From: Bacteroidota bacterium
GTDB lineage: Bacteria; Bacteroidota; Bacteroidia; Chitinophagales; LD1
Reading direction: 5' to 3'
Assembly (NCBI GenBank): GCA_947479455.1
Contig: CANJZE010000012.1
Coordinates: forward strand, 49,663-113,662
DNA: 64,000 bases
A program made the position numbers and the translations under genes. Every line of letters begins with the position of its first letter. The first letter of the stretch is position 1. Under the pieces are notes generated by a model. That model saw only the letters and a list, made by a program, of their open reading frames with translations, searched no databases and was not told where the DNA came from. Positions 9,595-18,431 of this stretch are shown here, piece after piece.

Positions 9595-9630
9595 CCCCAT
9601 CTAAATCTTCCCCGAAGAGGAAGACTTTAA
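9595..9630 (-). repeat. GC-rich palindromic repeat, copy 1
   Basis: Reads CCCC, then CTAAATCTTCC, CCGAAGAGGAAG and ACTTTAA; this is the dispersed palindrome family in reverse orientation. It begins 4 nt after the sucA stop codon. Its dyad could also act as a weak 3'-end structure. Confidence 0.7.
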
Positions 9631-9674
9631 GAAACACTTAATTATGGAAAAGAGAAATTTTAAATTTTATCACT

Positions 9675-9712
9675 ACCCAAGTTCCTCCCCTTCGGGGAAG
9701 TTAGGAGGGGCT
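9675..9712 (+). repeat. GC-rich palindromic repeat, copy 2
   Basis: Core TCCTCCCCTTCGGGGAAG followed by TTAGGAGGGGC, 12 nt before the sucB start codon. It faces copy 1, so the two form an inverted pair in the sucA-sucB gap. Confidence 0.75.
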
Positions 9713-9723
9713 AATATTATTTT

Positions 9724-10938
9724 ATGACCGAACTTAAAGTGCCCTCAGTAGCCGAATCAATAACCGAAGTAACACTATCGCGTTTCTTAGTAAAGGATGG
9801 CGATTATGTGGAACTCGACCAGCCCATTTGTGAATTAGAAACAGATAAAGCATCGCAGGAAATTCCAGCAAACGTTGCCGGAGTGGTTAAGTTTGTGGCG
9901 AAGGAAGGCGATGATTTGAAGGTGGGTGCAGTGATTTGCAACATTGACGAGAAAGCAACCCCTCCTAACCTCCCCGAAGGGGAGGAAAAAATACAGCCTC
10001 CGATTAACAAGAAAACTGAAATAAAAAAAGAACAAACTCAAGCCCCCTTCGGGGGTCTGGGGGCGGTTACTCCTATCGCTAAAAAAATTTTAGAAGAAGG
10101 CGCGGTGAAGATTACCGAAGTAAAAGGAAGTGGGGCAGGAGGAAAGATTACCAAGGATGATGCGCTAAAAGCGGTTCGTGCAAAAGCGGGTTTGCCAGCG
10201 CGTGAAGCATTTGGCAGAGGTGAACGCAGAGAAAAGATGAGCCGTCTGCGCAAAACGATTGCCGAGCGATTGGTTTACTCGAAGAACTCCACCGCCATGC
10301 TCACTACGTTCAACGAAGTGGATATGACTGCTATCAATAAAATTCGCGAGAAGTATGGCGATACCTTCAAAAAGAAGAATGAAGTATCGCTCGGTATGAT
10401 GAGCTTTTTTGCGAAAGCGGTTTGCAATGCCTTGGAAAAATTTCCTGCGGTGAATTCTTCGATTGAAGAGAACGAAATTATTTATCACGACTATGCCGAT
10501 ATTTCTATTGCGGTTTCTACACCAAAAGGTTTGGTGGTGCCAGTGATTAGAAATGCAGAATCGCTTTCGTTAGTTGATATTGAAAAGAAAGTAAAAGAAC
10601 TCGCCATTAAAGGCCGCGATGGTTTGCTGACGATGGAAGATATGACCGGTGGAACGTTTACTATTTCAAACGGTGGTGTGTTTGGCTCGCTGATGTCAAC
10701 ACCTATTATCAATCCTCCGCAAACGGCAATTCTTGGTATGCATAAAGTACAAGACAGACCAGTGGTGATTGACGGAAACATAGTTGCCCGCCCTATGATG
10801 TATGTGGCGCTTTCTTACGACCACCGCATTATTGATGGTAAAGAATCGGTAAGTTTCTTAGTTGCCGTTAAGGACTTCTTAGAAAATCCGCACAAACTTT
10901 TATTGGGTGCTGACCCGGTGGAGTTGTTGTTGGGCTAA
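9724..10938 (+). CDS. sucB: dihydrolipoyllysine succinyltransferase (E2 of 2-oxoglutarate dehydrogenase)
   Basis: 404 aa. The lipoyl domain covers residues 1-76, with the lipoyl-lysine in ETDKAS (K42). The peripheral-subunit-binding domain is at about 114-150 ([16 protein letters not shown]). The catalytic acyltransferase domain runs to the C-terminus with the HxxxDG motif in [12 protein letters not shown] (H367, D371). The linker between the first two domains (about 79-115) is partly encoded by two copies of the GC-rich palindromic repeat, read in frame as [10 protein letters not shown] and APFGGLG. The gene is co-directional with sucA and convergent with parE, only 6 nt away. Confidence 0.95.
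   Translation: MTELKVPSVAESITEVTLSRFLVKDGDYVELDQPICELETDKASQEIPANVAGVVKFVAKEGDDLKVGAVICNIDEKATPPNLPEGEEKIQPPINKKTEIKKEQTQAPFGGLGAVTPIAKKILEEGAVKITEVKGSGAGGKITKDDALKAVRAKAGLPAREAFGRGERREKMSRLRKTIAERLVYSKNSTAMLTTFNEVDMTAINKIREKYGDTFKKKNEVSLGMMSFFAKAVCNALEKFPAVNSSIEENEIIYHDYADISIAVSTPKGLVVPVIRNAESLSLVDIEKKVKELAIKGRDGLLTMEDMTGGTFTISNGGVFGSLMSTPIINPPQTAILGMHKVQDRPVVIDGNIVARPMMYVALSYDHRIIDGKESVSFLVAVKDFLENPHKLLLGADPVELLLG
9959..9986 (-). repeat. GC-rich palindromic repeat, copy 3, inside sucB
   Basis: CCCCTCCTAACC followed by TCCCCGAAGGGGAGGA. The dyad is intact yet fully coding, giving residues ~79-88 of SucB in the inter-domain linker. Confidence 0.8.
10039..10068 (+). repeat. GC-rich palindromic repeat, copy 4 (variant), inside sucB
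   Basis: CAAGCCCCCTTCGGGGG followed by TCTGGGGGCGG. This is a variant of the same palindrome and encodes residues ~106-115 of the SucB linker, just before the subunit-binding domain. Confidence 0.65.
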
Positions 10939-10944
10939 GAAAAA

Positions 10945-12837
10945 TTAGGCAGCTTCTACCAACTCTGCTATAGCTTCTACTTCATCCTTATCGAAACGAA
11001 GATTTTCGATAATGAACTTTTGGCGGTCTTCGGTATTTTTACCCATGTAGTATTCGAGCAGCTTTTCAATTTTTATTTTGTCTTCCATTATCACCGGGCT
11101 CACGCGCATATCTTCTCCAATAAAACCATCAAACTCTTCGGGCGAAATTTCACCCAATCCTTTGAAGCGAGTTATCTCCGGATTTCCTTTCAACTCTTTT
11201 ACAGCTGCGCGTTTCTCCTCTTCGTTGTAGCAGTAAATTGTTTTCTGTTTGTTGCGCACACGGAAGAGAGGAGTTTCTAAAATTTTTACGTGACCGTTAC
11301 GAACTGTATCAGGAAAAAACTGTAAGAAAAAAGTAAGCAACAGCAAACGAATGTGCATACCATCCACATCGGCATCCGTAGCTATTACAATGTTGTGATA
11401 ACGCAAATCGTCCATTGAATCTTCAATGTTAAGCGCGTGTTGCAGCAGGTTGAATTCTTCGTTTTCGTAAACGACTTTCTTGGTCATGCCAAAACTATTC
11501 AACGGTTTACCGCGCAGTGAAAACACTGCCTGCAAATCAGGATTACGCGATTTTGTCAATGAGCCGCTGGCAGAATCTCCTTCGGTAATGAATAGGGTAG
11601 TGCGCAACTTTTGTTCGTCTTCTATTTTGCCACCATCGTTTAAATGGTGACGACAATCGCGCAGTTTTTTATTGTGAATGTTTGCCTTCTTGGCGCGTTC
11701 GTTGGCCAATTTCTTGATGCCCGCAATTTCTTTTCGCTCGCGCTCGCTTTGCAAAATTCTTTTGAGCAATGCTTCGGCAGTGGCTGAATTTTTATGCAAA
11801 AAATTATCCAAATGCTCTTTTACAAAATCTCCTACAAACTGTTTCATGGTGCGTTCTTCGCCATGAAGTTTATCGGTTCCTAATCGCGTTTTAGTTTGCG
11901 ATTCAAAAACGGGTTCCTGAATACGAACCGAAATAGCGGCAGCAATAGCTTCGCGAATATCTACGGTGTCAAAATCTTTTTTATAAAACTCGCGTACCGT
12001 TTTTACCACCGACTCACGAAAAGCCTGCAAGTGTGTTCCACCTAAAATGGTGTACTGACCATTCACAAAACTGTAATACTCCTCACCATAATGGTGATTG
12101 TGTGTCATTGCAATTTCAAGGTCTTCACCCATCAAGTGAATGATAGGGTAGCAAAGGTTCTCTACATCTTTTTTGCGCGAGAGCAAATCGTGCAAACCGT
12201 TTTGCGAAATATATTTTTGGCCGTTGTAATAAAACGCAAGACCGGTGTTGAGGTAAGTATAATTCTGCACCATCTGCTCCACATACTCATGCAAGTAGTG
12301 GTAGTTTTTAAAAATTTTATTGTCGGGCAAAAACTCAATGTAAGTTCCGTTTGGCTCATCGGTTTTTTCGAGCTTGTGGTCTTTCATCAATTTACCACAC
12401 TCAAAATCGGCAGTTTTCTTTTGCCCTTCGCGAACGGCCGATGCTTTGAAAAACGCAGATAACGCATTCACTGCTTTTGTACCCACACCATTCAATCCGA
12501 CAGACTTCTTAAACGCCTTCGAATCAAACTTTGCTCCGGTGTTTACCTGCGAAACACAATCCACTAATTTGCCGAGGGGAATTCCCCGGCCGTAATCGCG
12601 CACGGTAACTTTTTCTTTGGTAACCGTGATGTCCACTTTTTTTCCGTAACCCATTTGGTATTCGTCAATGCAGTTATCAATGACCTCTTTTAGCAAAATA
12701 TAAATACCATCATCCATTGACGAGCCATCGCCCGTTTTACCTATGTACATTCCCGGTCGAATGCGGATGTGCTCTAACCAGTCGAGGGTTTTTACTTCGT
12801 CTTCGGTATAGCGCGCTTCTACTATTTCTTTTGCCAT
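10945..12837 (-). CDS. parE: DNA topoisomerase IV subunit B (type IIA, GyrB/ParE family)
   Basis: 630 aa. The GHKL ATPase domain is at the N-terminus ([11 protein letters not shown] near 50, [20 protein letters not shown]). The transducer follows. The TOPRIM domain has the catalytic Glu in [10 protein letters not shown] (~417) and [12 protein letters not shown] (~490). Length and the N-terminal phrase ([18 protein letters not shown]) match the Bacteroidota ParE-type branch rather than GyrB. It would act with ParC, which is not in the window, to decatenate chromosomes. Its leader carries a GC-rich palindromic repeat between promoter and ATG. Confidence 0.9.
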   Translation of the reverse strand: MAKEIVEARYTEDEVKTLDWLEHIRIRPGMYIGKTGDGSSMDDGIYILLKEVIDNCIDEYQMGYGKKVDITVTKEKVTVRDYGRGIPLGKLVDCVSQVNTGAKFDSKAFKKSVGLNGVGTKAVNALSAFFKASAVREGQKKTADFECGKLMKDHKLEKTDEPNGTYIEFLPDNKIFKNYHYLHEYVEQMVQNYTYLNTGLAFYYNGQKYISQNGLHDLLSRKKDVENLCYPIIHLMGEDLEIAMTHNHHYGEEYYSFVNGQYTILGGTHLQAFRESVVKTVREFYKKDFDTVDIREAIAAAISVRIQEPVFESQTKTRLGTDKLHGEERTMKQFVGDFVKEHLDNFLHKNSATAEALLKRILQSERERKEIAGIKKLANERAKKANIHNKKLRDCRHHLNDGGKIEDEQKLRTTLFITEGDSASGSLTKSRNPDLQAVFSLRGKPLNSFGMTKKVVYENEEFNLLQHALNIEDSMDDLRYHNIVIATDADVDGMHIRLLLLTFFLQFFPDTVRNGHVKILETPLFRVRNKQKTIYCYNEEEKRAAVKELKGNPEITRFKGLGEISPEEFDGFIGEDMRVSPVIMEDKIKIEKLLEYYMGKNTEDRQKFIIENLRFDKDEVEAIAELVEAA

Positions 12838-12850
12838 TATGTGGTGTATT

Positions 12851-12885
12851 TTGTATTTAAGTCCCCTTCGGGGATTTAGGGGCTG
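12851..12885 (+). repeat. GC-rich palindromic repeat, copy 5, in the parE leader
   Basis: TTGTATTTAAG followed by TCCCCTTCGGGGA and TTTAGGGGCTG. It lies between the predicted parE promoter (12900-12930) and the parE ATG, so it is transcribed as a 5'-UTR hairpin. Confidence 0.8.
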
Positions 12886-12899
12886 AATTTAGCGAGGCG

Positions 12900-12930
12900 C
12901 GAATGTAGAATTGCGTTACTAATCAACAAG
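12900..12930 (-). promoter_or_regulatory. parE promoter, Bacteroidota type
   Basis: Minus strand: CTTG at 12927-12930, 19-nt spacer, TACATTCG at 12900-12907. This predicts a leader of about 55 nt that includes repeat copy 5. Confidence 0.65.
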
Positions 12931-12990
12931 TGAACTTTGTTGATAAAAAAGAGGACAATAGGAAAATACAATAGAGTAAAAAAGCAAACA

Positions 12991-14130
12991 TTAATTTGCA
13001 AGTAACTGCAATACTTCTCCAGTTAATTCGCGCACATATTGCGAATTGTCTTCACTAGTTTTGGGCAAATCTTTAGTGCCAAGTCGCACTATCACCAAAT
13101 TATATTCCGGAACAGTAATGATGTACTGACCGCAAAAGCCCCATTGGTAAAAAACTTTTGTTCCCATCGAGTTTTCGAGCCAGAATGAATAGCCGTAGAT
13201 AGGCGCTAGGGCGGGTGAAGTTGCCAATTGCACAAATGTAGAATCAAGAATTTGTGCTCCGTTAAAATTACCTTGATGCAACATCAGTTTTCCGAAGTGC
13301 GCAAAATCGCGAGCATTCGAATTGAAACAGCAATAGGCCAATTCCGTTCCATCATCATCGGTATGCCAGGTAGCTCCGTGCTTGGTTTGCATTGGTTTCC
13401 AAAGCCATTCTGAAGCAAGTTCAGCAAGTGATTTTCCGGTGGCTTGCATCAAGCACATGGCAAGCAGTTCAGTCGAACCACTTTGATAAATAAACTTCTT
13501 TCCCGGTTCATCTTTTATAGGAAGCGTGAGCATGACATTGCGCACGTGATTGCCATAATATGTTTTTGCAGTAATGGTCCAGGGATTAGCGTAATCCTCA
13601 TTCCAATCTAAACCCGAACTCATGGTACTGAGATGCCAAAGTTCCAATTCATCGGCATATTTGCCTGTAAGTTCCGGCAAAATAGTTTTTACCTTTTGAT
13701 GCCAGCCGCTGAATACATTTTTTTGAACAGCAACTTGAGCCAGCATGGTCGTAATACTTTTTGCCATTGAAAAAGAATTAGTTCCGGCATCTTCTGCGTT
13801 TCGATCAACATAATGTTCGTGAAGAACACTGTCGTTATGAATTACTAAAAAAGCAACGGTGCCCGTTTCGTCTAACACCTTTTGTAATTTTTCGGGCAAC
13901 AATTGCTTATTGAAATCAGCACTTGCCGGAAAATCCCAAGGCGTGCTTGATGGTTCAATTCGATGCGTTTTAAAATGTTTTGCATCGTCAATAGTGGCTG
14001 AAGTTTCTCCGTGCAGATAAGTTGCCCAAAGCGCTTTGAATAAATATTCATCGCCCCTAATTTTAGTGATTACAAAAAGCGCAATCACAATTACTGCAAT
14101 ACCAATAAAAAATTTTGAAGATTTTTTCAT
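12991..14130 (-). CDS. beta-lactamase-family serine hydrolase
   Basis: 379 aa with an N-terminal membrane anchor (residues 7-23). It has the class C / penicillin-binding fold signature SxxK (S121-M-A-K124) and YxS (Y215-Q-S217), so the serine-acylation site is present. Such proteins in Bacteroidota are usually esterases, D-amino-acid hydrolases or of unknown substrate rather than resistance enzymes. The third motif (K/H-x-G) was not clearly located; YQWGFCGQYI near 333 is the best candidate. The gene is separate from the iron operon to its right. Confidence 0.85.
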   Translation of the reverse strand: MKKSSKFFIGIAVIVIALFVITKIRGDEYLFKALWATYLHGETSATIDDAKHFKTHRIEPSSTPWDFPASADFNKQLLPEKLQKVLDETGTVAFLVIHNDSVLHEHYVDRNAEDAGTNSFSMAKSITTMLAQVAVQKNVFSGWHQKVKTILPELTGKYADELELWHLSTMSSGLDWNEDYANPWTITAKTYYGNHVRNVMLTLPIKDEPGKKFIYQSGSTELLAMCLMQATGKSLAELASEWLWKPMQTKHGATWHTDDDGTELAYCCFNSNARDFAHFGKLMLHQGNFNGAQILDSTFVQLATSPALAPIYGYSFWLENSMGTKVFYQWGFCGQYIITVPEYNLVIVRLGTKDLPKTSEDNSQYVRELTGEVLQLLAN

Positions 14131-14171
14131 TTGTGTAAATTGATGAACAAATCAAATCAAATGCTTTTTAC

Positions 14172-14315
14172 CTAATCTTTTGCTGAATAGTAAGCTACAG
14201 CAGCAATACCAATCCAAACCAATCCTTTGATGAGGAAGAAAAAAAAGCCGGCAACTCCCATCCGCTTCAACCAAAGTTTTACTTTACTTTCCCCTGATGT
14301 TTGTTCGTTGTTCAT
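14172..14315 (-). CDS. small membrane protein, 47 aa
   Basis: Short ORF MNNEQTSGESKVKLWLKRMG followed by a single hydrophobic helix (VAGFFFFLIKGLVWIGIAAV) and AYYSAKD. Its ATG overlaps the stop codon of the ABM monooxygenase gene in an ATGA arrangement, which suggests translational coupling. This is the last gene of the six-gene iron operon. Similar short proteins with a WLKR-G-AGF-FFLIKG pattern are, from memory, common in Bacteroidota. Function unknown. Confidence 0.75.
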   Translation of the reverse strand: MNNEQTSGESKVKLWLKRMGVAGFFFFLIKGLVWIGIAAVAYYSAKD

Positions 14316-14647
14316 CGTGATAAAACGTTGTAAGTTTTAAATGATGACTTCATCGGAGCTTCTTTACCTTCAGCTTTTGCTTTGGCTAAATCAGCAAAGC
14401 CACGCTTGTGTCCTTCCAAAAATTCAGAAGAACCTGTCCACGCTTTAAACTGCTCTTCACTTTCCCAAAAACTTATAATCAGGTAACTGCTTTCACCGTC
14501 TTTAGGTTTTAGCACCTGCATATTTTTAAAGCCGGGCATTCGGTCAATGGCGTGCGCACGACTTGCAAAAAGCTCTTCGAATCTTGGCTTATAATCAACC
14601 GAACAATCGATGTAATTAATGGCAACGAAATTATGTTCTGCATTCAT
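14312..14647 (-). CDS. antibiotic biosynthesis monooxygenase (ABM) domain protein, possible heme-degrading type
   Basis: 111 aa, a single ABM ferredoxin-like domain (VAINYIDCS, MPGFKNMQVL, SYLIISFWESEEQFKAW, HKRGFADL). The segment F-W-ES-E-FKAW and the conserved His resemble IsdG/HmoA-type heme monooxygenases. These open heme to release iron in the cytoplasm. The position 26 nt after a TonB receptor in an iron operon supports this reading. Substrate is inference; ABM proteins also act on quinones. Confidence 0.75.
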   Translation of the reverse strand: MNAEHNFVAINYIDCSVDYKPRFEELFASRAHAIDRMPGFKNMQVLKPKDGESSYLIISFWESEEQFKAWTGSSEFLEGHKRGFADLAKAKAEGKEAPMKSSFKTYNVLSR

Positions 14648-14673
14648 GTTGCATGATTTATTGTTGGTGTAAT

Positions 14674-17115
14674 TTAATATGTATTGAATTTATCTTCTTT
14701 TATTTTTTCATTCAGTTTAATACCTAAAGTAAAATAGAATATAAGTGGTTCACTCGGAATAATTCCCGGACCGGGGTAACTCACCGCTCTTCGGGTGTAA
14801 TAAATATTGTTGGTGAAGTTGTTGACTCCTGCCTGAAACTGCAAACACTTAATAGAATACTTCGCGCTCCAGTCCATTACATAATAGGCGGGTATTAAAC
14901 CGTTCACCGCAGTAGGTGTAAACTTGGCATTGGTCGCATCGGTAAACTGCTCACCGGTATACGATGCGTTGATGGTGGTAGAAAACTTTTTATACCGGTA
15001 AGTAACTCCTCCGCGAAAAGTAATCTGAGGAGCGAACTCCAGAAACTTTCCTTCTACATTGTTGTAATTAGATTTTACATAAACCGCATTGGTGTATCCA
15101 ACTGAAGTGAACAGCACAAAATTTCCTGCCTTGTTTGAAATATTAGCGGCATTGAAAAGGTCTGCTTCCAGATATACTTCTGCGCCTAAACTTCGGGTAG
15201 TTCCTATGTTAGTTGTGTAGCGATAAATGTTGTAAGCACTATCTGCCACTTGAATTTGACCTATGCGGTTGTTGTATTGGAGCCAGAAACCGCTCACATC
15301 AAAGTTGAACCAGGTATTTATATCTCCGCGATAACCGAGGTCGAGGTTGTAACCCGTTTCATCGCGTAGGTTCGGGTCGACTAATTGACTGATGCGAACC
15401 ACACGCATATCGGTAAACGTGATGCCACGATAGTTCTGCGAAAAGTTGGCGTAGAGTTCGGTGTTTTTAAAAACGCGATAACTGAAACCCAAACCGAGCA
15501 GCACAAAATTTCTTTTGAAAGAACGTTCTTCGTTTCGCAAAACACTGTCTACAACATCGTTTACGGTTTGGCGGTAATTTCCATTTGCCTTTGTACTAAT
15601 ATGCTCGAAGCGAATGCCCGGAATAATTTTCACTTTGTTTGAAATATTGAAAACGTTTTCAGCAAACAGGGCAATGTTCATTCCAGGAAAATTATAATCA
15701 GAACTCTTCAAACTATCATTGACAAAACTGAAGTCAGCATCATAACCGTTGTCCCCAAAGCCCTGCGCCTTTTTTGTTTCGCCTTTATAAAAACGTCCGC
15801 CAACTAACAAAGATGAAAGACTCTTTTTGATGTAATACTTCCAAACGTAACGAGCCTCTACACCAATATTGCGGTAGGTATCTTTTATTAAATCTCTGTT
15901 TTTAGAAAGATCATCGGTGCGGTTAGCCGGTCCTAAATAACCCACTGCATTTCGAGAGCCAAGAAAGCCCCACACACGCACATTCACCTGATGAAATGCA
16001 TTGTGTTTGTAGTTCATGCTCAGCGCAAGAATGTTCCAGTTGGTAGCAAACCAATTGCGATTACGCAACGATTGTTTGGCATTGTTATTAAACTGTGCAT
16101 CGGTCAAACCACCGGACTGCTGCGTTACATATTTTGAGAAAGTATATTCCGTATTAATGGATAATCGTTCACTGCATTGATAGCCGATACTTGCAAATGC
16201 GTTATGCAATTTGTATCCGGCATTCGGTCGCCAGCTTTCGCCTTGTTTGTAGTTATAGTATCCGTAGTAATGAAAACACTTTGCGCTTCCGCCAATGCTA
16301 TTGAATGTACTGACTAATTTATACGCACCGGCTGTGGTGTAGCTCGTCCATTCAATTTTTTTATCGCTCGGTGCGCGCTGCAAAACATAATTCAACATGC
16401 CGCCAAACTGAGGGCCGTATTGCAACGATGCCGCACCGCGCACTACTTCAATACGCTCAATGGCTTCTGCCGGTGGTACATAATAACTTTCGGGATAACC
16501 AAGTGCATCGGCACTCATGTCATACCCGTTTTGCCGCGTGTTGAAATTAGAAGTGCGGTTTGGGTCCAAGCCGCGTGTAGCAACTCCTAACTGCAAACCT
16601 GCAGCATCGCTCTCCCAAATATTGATGCCCGGTACTTTCGAAAAAATTTGTCGCGATGAGTTAGTGGCGAGCGACACGTTCATGTCTTTCATCACAATCA
16701 CTTCATTTTTCTTGCCGTCATATATGGCAGTGCCTTCCACTGCTTTTAATCGCGTAACACCAAAGCTGCCTTGATTGCCTTCAATAGTAACGGTGGAGAG
16801 TTCATTGATAAACGGCTTGAGAAAGATAGTTCCCAACTGAAGATGAGAATCGGCAACAATTGCGTCTACACTTTTTTTTTCAAATAGAGAATTGCGAAAA
16901 GAGATTTTGTATTGGCCTGAATAAAGATTGTTGAAAGCAAAGTTGCCAAGTGAATCTGTCAATGTTTTTGTTCCCGTTTTTTCAAGAACGACTACAACTC
17001 CTGAAACCGGCTCATTGGTGACTTCATTTTTTACAAAGCCGCTGATGGTGTAATATTTTGCATGTACCAAGCCTGTGATAAAAACAAATAAGATACAGGT
17101 AAAACATTTCTTCAT
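14674..17115 (-). CDS. TonB-dependent receptor, FecA-like
   Basis: 813 aa. A signal peptide (to ~19) is followed by a carboxypeptidase-regulatory-like beta domain (~22-95), a plug domain (~120-260; IFSKVPGINIWESD, RIEVVRGAASLQYGPQFGGMLNY) and a 22-strand-type barrel to the C-terminus. It would import an iron complex or heme across the outer membrane using TonB energy. Its ATG overlaps the HTTM stop by one base (TAATG), so it is translationally coupled. The last residue is Tyr rather than the usual Phe. The ligand is not deducible; the FecA-like plug points to ferric citrate or a siderophore. Confidence 0.9.
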   Translation of the reverse strand: MKKCFTCILFVFITGLVHAKYYTISGFVKNEVTNEPVSGVVVVLEKTGTKTLTDSLGNFAFNNLYSGQYKISFRNSLFEKKSVDAIVADSHLQLGTIFLKPFINELSTVTIEGNQGSFGVTRLKAVEGTAIYDGKKNEVIVMKDMNVSLATNSSRQIFSKVPGINIWESDAAGLQLGVATRGLDPNRTSNFNTRQNGYDMSADALGYPESYYVPPAEAIERIEVVRGAASLQYGPQFGGMLNYVLQRAPSDKKIEWTSYTTAGAYKLVSTFNSIGGSAKCFHYYGYYNYKQGESWRPNAGYKLHNAFASIGYQCSERLSINTEYTFSKYVTQQSGGLTDAQFNNNAKQSLRNRNWFATNWNILALSMNYKHNAFHQVNVRVWGFLGSRNAVGYLGPANRTDDLSKNRDLIKDTYRNIGVEARYVWKYYIKKSLSSLLVGGRFYKGETKKAQGFGDNGYDADFSFVNDSLKSSDYNFPGMNIALFAENVFNISNKVKIIPGIRFEHISTKANGNYRQTVNDVVDSVLRNEERSFKRNFVLLGLGFSYRVFKNTELYANFSQNYRGITFTDMRVVRISQLVDPNLRDETGYNLDLGYRGDINTWFNFDVSGFWLQYNNRIGQIQVADSAYNIYRYTTNIGTTRSLGAEVYLEADLFNAANISNKAGNFVLFTSVGYTNAVYVKSNYNNVEGKFLEFAPQITFRGGVTYRYKKFSTTINASYTGEQFTDATNAKFTPTAVNGLIPAYYVMDWSAKYSIKCLQFQAGVNNFTNNIYYTRRAVSYPGPGIIPSEPLIFYFTLGIKLNEKIKEDKFNTY

Positions 17116-18431
17116 TATCTAACTGCCTGAGCCAGTATCCATTTTTTGTGAGAGAAATCGTCCTGCAAGGTTGCCAAATTTATTTTCGGATCAAGAAAGA
17201 GATTGCTGCCTTTTCCATTTACGGTTACATACGCTTCGGCATAAACTTCATTGGTATTAAACTGCTCTTTCAGGAACTGCGCGAATTGTAAAATCATATC
17301 GGGCTGTGTACTCATTTGCTTTTCCTGTTGAGCCGTAAGAAAATCGTGATTGTTGATTTCATGCAATTTTCCATTCTTATCTTTTACATGGTAGAAAACC
17401 AATCCCGCTTTTTCCATAAGCATTACACGCCAGCTAAACCGATAACCTTGTTCGGTGTAAAAAAGATTGTTTGGATAGAGGTGACTTCTTAGTGGAAGGA
17501 TAATTTGAATTGTGAAGTGTAGAATGAGAATTGGAATAATTAAAAATTGAAGATTGAACTGTTGTCCAATGTGCGATGTCCGTTGTTCGATGCCTGTCTT
17601 ACTTAGGAGTTTCTCGTGAAAAGAAGTTGGCAGAAAAACACTCGCACAAACAATCATAATAAACGGAAACATTCCAATGCCGGGAAACAAAATGGCGGTT
17701 AGCACATGAAAAACTATCACTACCGCATATGCATACCAAACCGTTCTGCGGTTGAAAAGAAAGAATGCAATGCTTACATCAAACAACATTCCGCACCAAC
17801 TAAAAATGTAAGCAACAATGTTTTCATCAAAGAGAAAACCGAAAGGAATATTGGTTCTTGTCGGCAACCAAACTTTTAAAGGCATAGCGTTCAACAGCCA
17901 GTCAGCATTTATCTTTGCTATGCCTGCAAAGAAGTAAACGATTGCCATTTGTAATTGCAGTGTGAGGATTGCCCAACGCGGAACAACTTTCTTAGTAGCA
18001 GGCAACACACACATCAACAAACTGATGATGCTGATAAAATAATAGTGATTGAGATAATTGGTTTTGTCGAGCAACTCAACATAAGTAAAGAGCAGAAAGA
18101 AAATAACCGCACTAAAACGATAAAGATAACCTGCCGCTATACACAGCGCGGCAAGCATCATTAAACCAAACACGATATACATGCCCGTTTCGTTCAATGG
18201 CTTTATCCATTCAAAACCATAATAAGTAAAAAAGAATTTCGGTTGCACATAGAGTGAATCAATCCAACCGTTTGCAGCAAAGCGGATGAGCGATAAAAAC
18301 ATCATTACACCAAAAGCAATTCTGAAAACAATCAGCGGAGCAGCGCTCACTTCTTTAAATAAAAAAGCGAGCTTGTATTTAAGTCTCCCCTGTAGGGGGA
18401 GATTTAAAGGGGGCTTTTTAATCTCCGTCAT
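17115..18431 (-). CDS. HTTM (vitamin K-dependent gamma-carboxylase-like) membrane protein
   Basis: 438 aa with about seven to nine membrane helices and the horizontally transferred transmembrane (HTTM) domain pattern (FRIAFGVMMFLSLIRF near 36; YYFISIISLLMCVLPA; FFAGIAKINADWLLNAMP). The soluble C-terminal part (FSWRVMLMEKAGLVFYHV onward) is typical of the family. Activity is unknown; HTTM proteins recur beside imelysin-like proteins in Bacteroidota iron loci. Residues ~6-20 are encoded by a GC-rich palindromic repeat, and residues ~275-295 (IEQRTSHIGQQF) look like degenerate heptamer repeat. It overlaps the imelysin gene by 14 bp. Confidence 0.85.
   Translation of the reverse strand: MTEIKKPPLNLPLQGRLKYKLAFLFKEVSAAPLIVFRIAFGVMMFLSLIRFAANGWIDSLYVQPKFFFTYYGFEWIKPLNETGMYIVFGLMMLAALCIAAGYLYRFSAVIFFLLFTYVELLDKTNYLNHYYFISIISLLMCVLPATKKVVPRWAILTLQLQMAIVYFFAGIAKINADWLLNAMPLKVWLPTRTNIPFGFLFDENIVAYIFSWCGMLFDVSIAFFLFNRRTVWYAYAVVIVFHVLTAILFPGIGMFPFIMIVCASVFLPTSFHEKLLSKTGIEQRTSHIGQQFNLQFLIIPILILHFTIQIILPLRSHLYPNNLFYTEQGYRFSWRVMLMEKAGLVFYHVKDKNGKLHEINNHDFLTAQQEKQMSTQPDMILQFAQFLKEQFNTNEVYAEAYVTVNGKGSNLFLDPKINLATLQDDFSHKKWILAQAVR
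18372..18414 (+). repeat. GC-rich palindromic repeat, copy 6, at the 5' end of the HTTM gene
   Basis: CTTGTATTTAAG followed by TCTCCCCTGTAGGGGGAGA and TTTAAAGGGGGC. Read on the minus strand it encodes residues ~6-20 of the HTTM protein (KPPLNLPLQGRLKYK). Confidence 0.85.

Noticed and set aside
9835..10253. Overlapping minus-strand ORFs across sucB
   Set aside because: They mirror conserved SucB coding sequence and contain no recognisable protein pattern.
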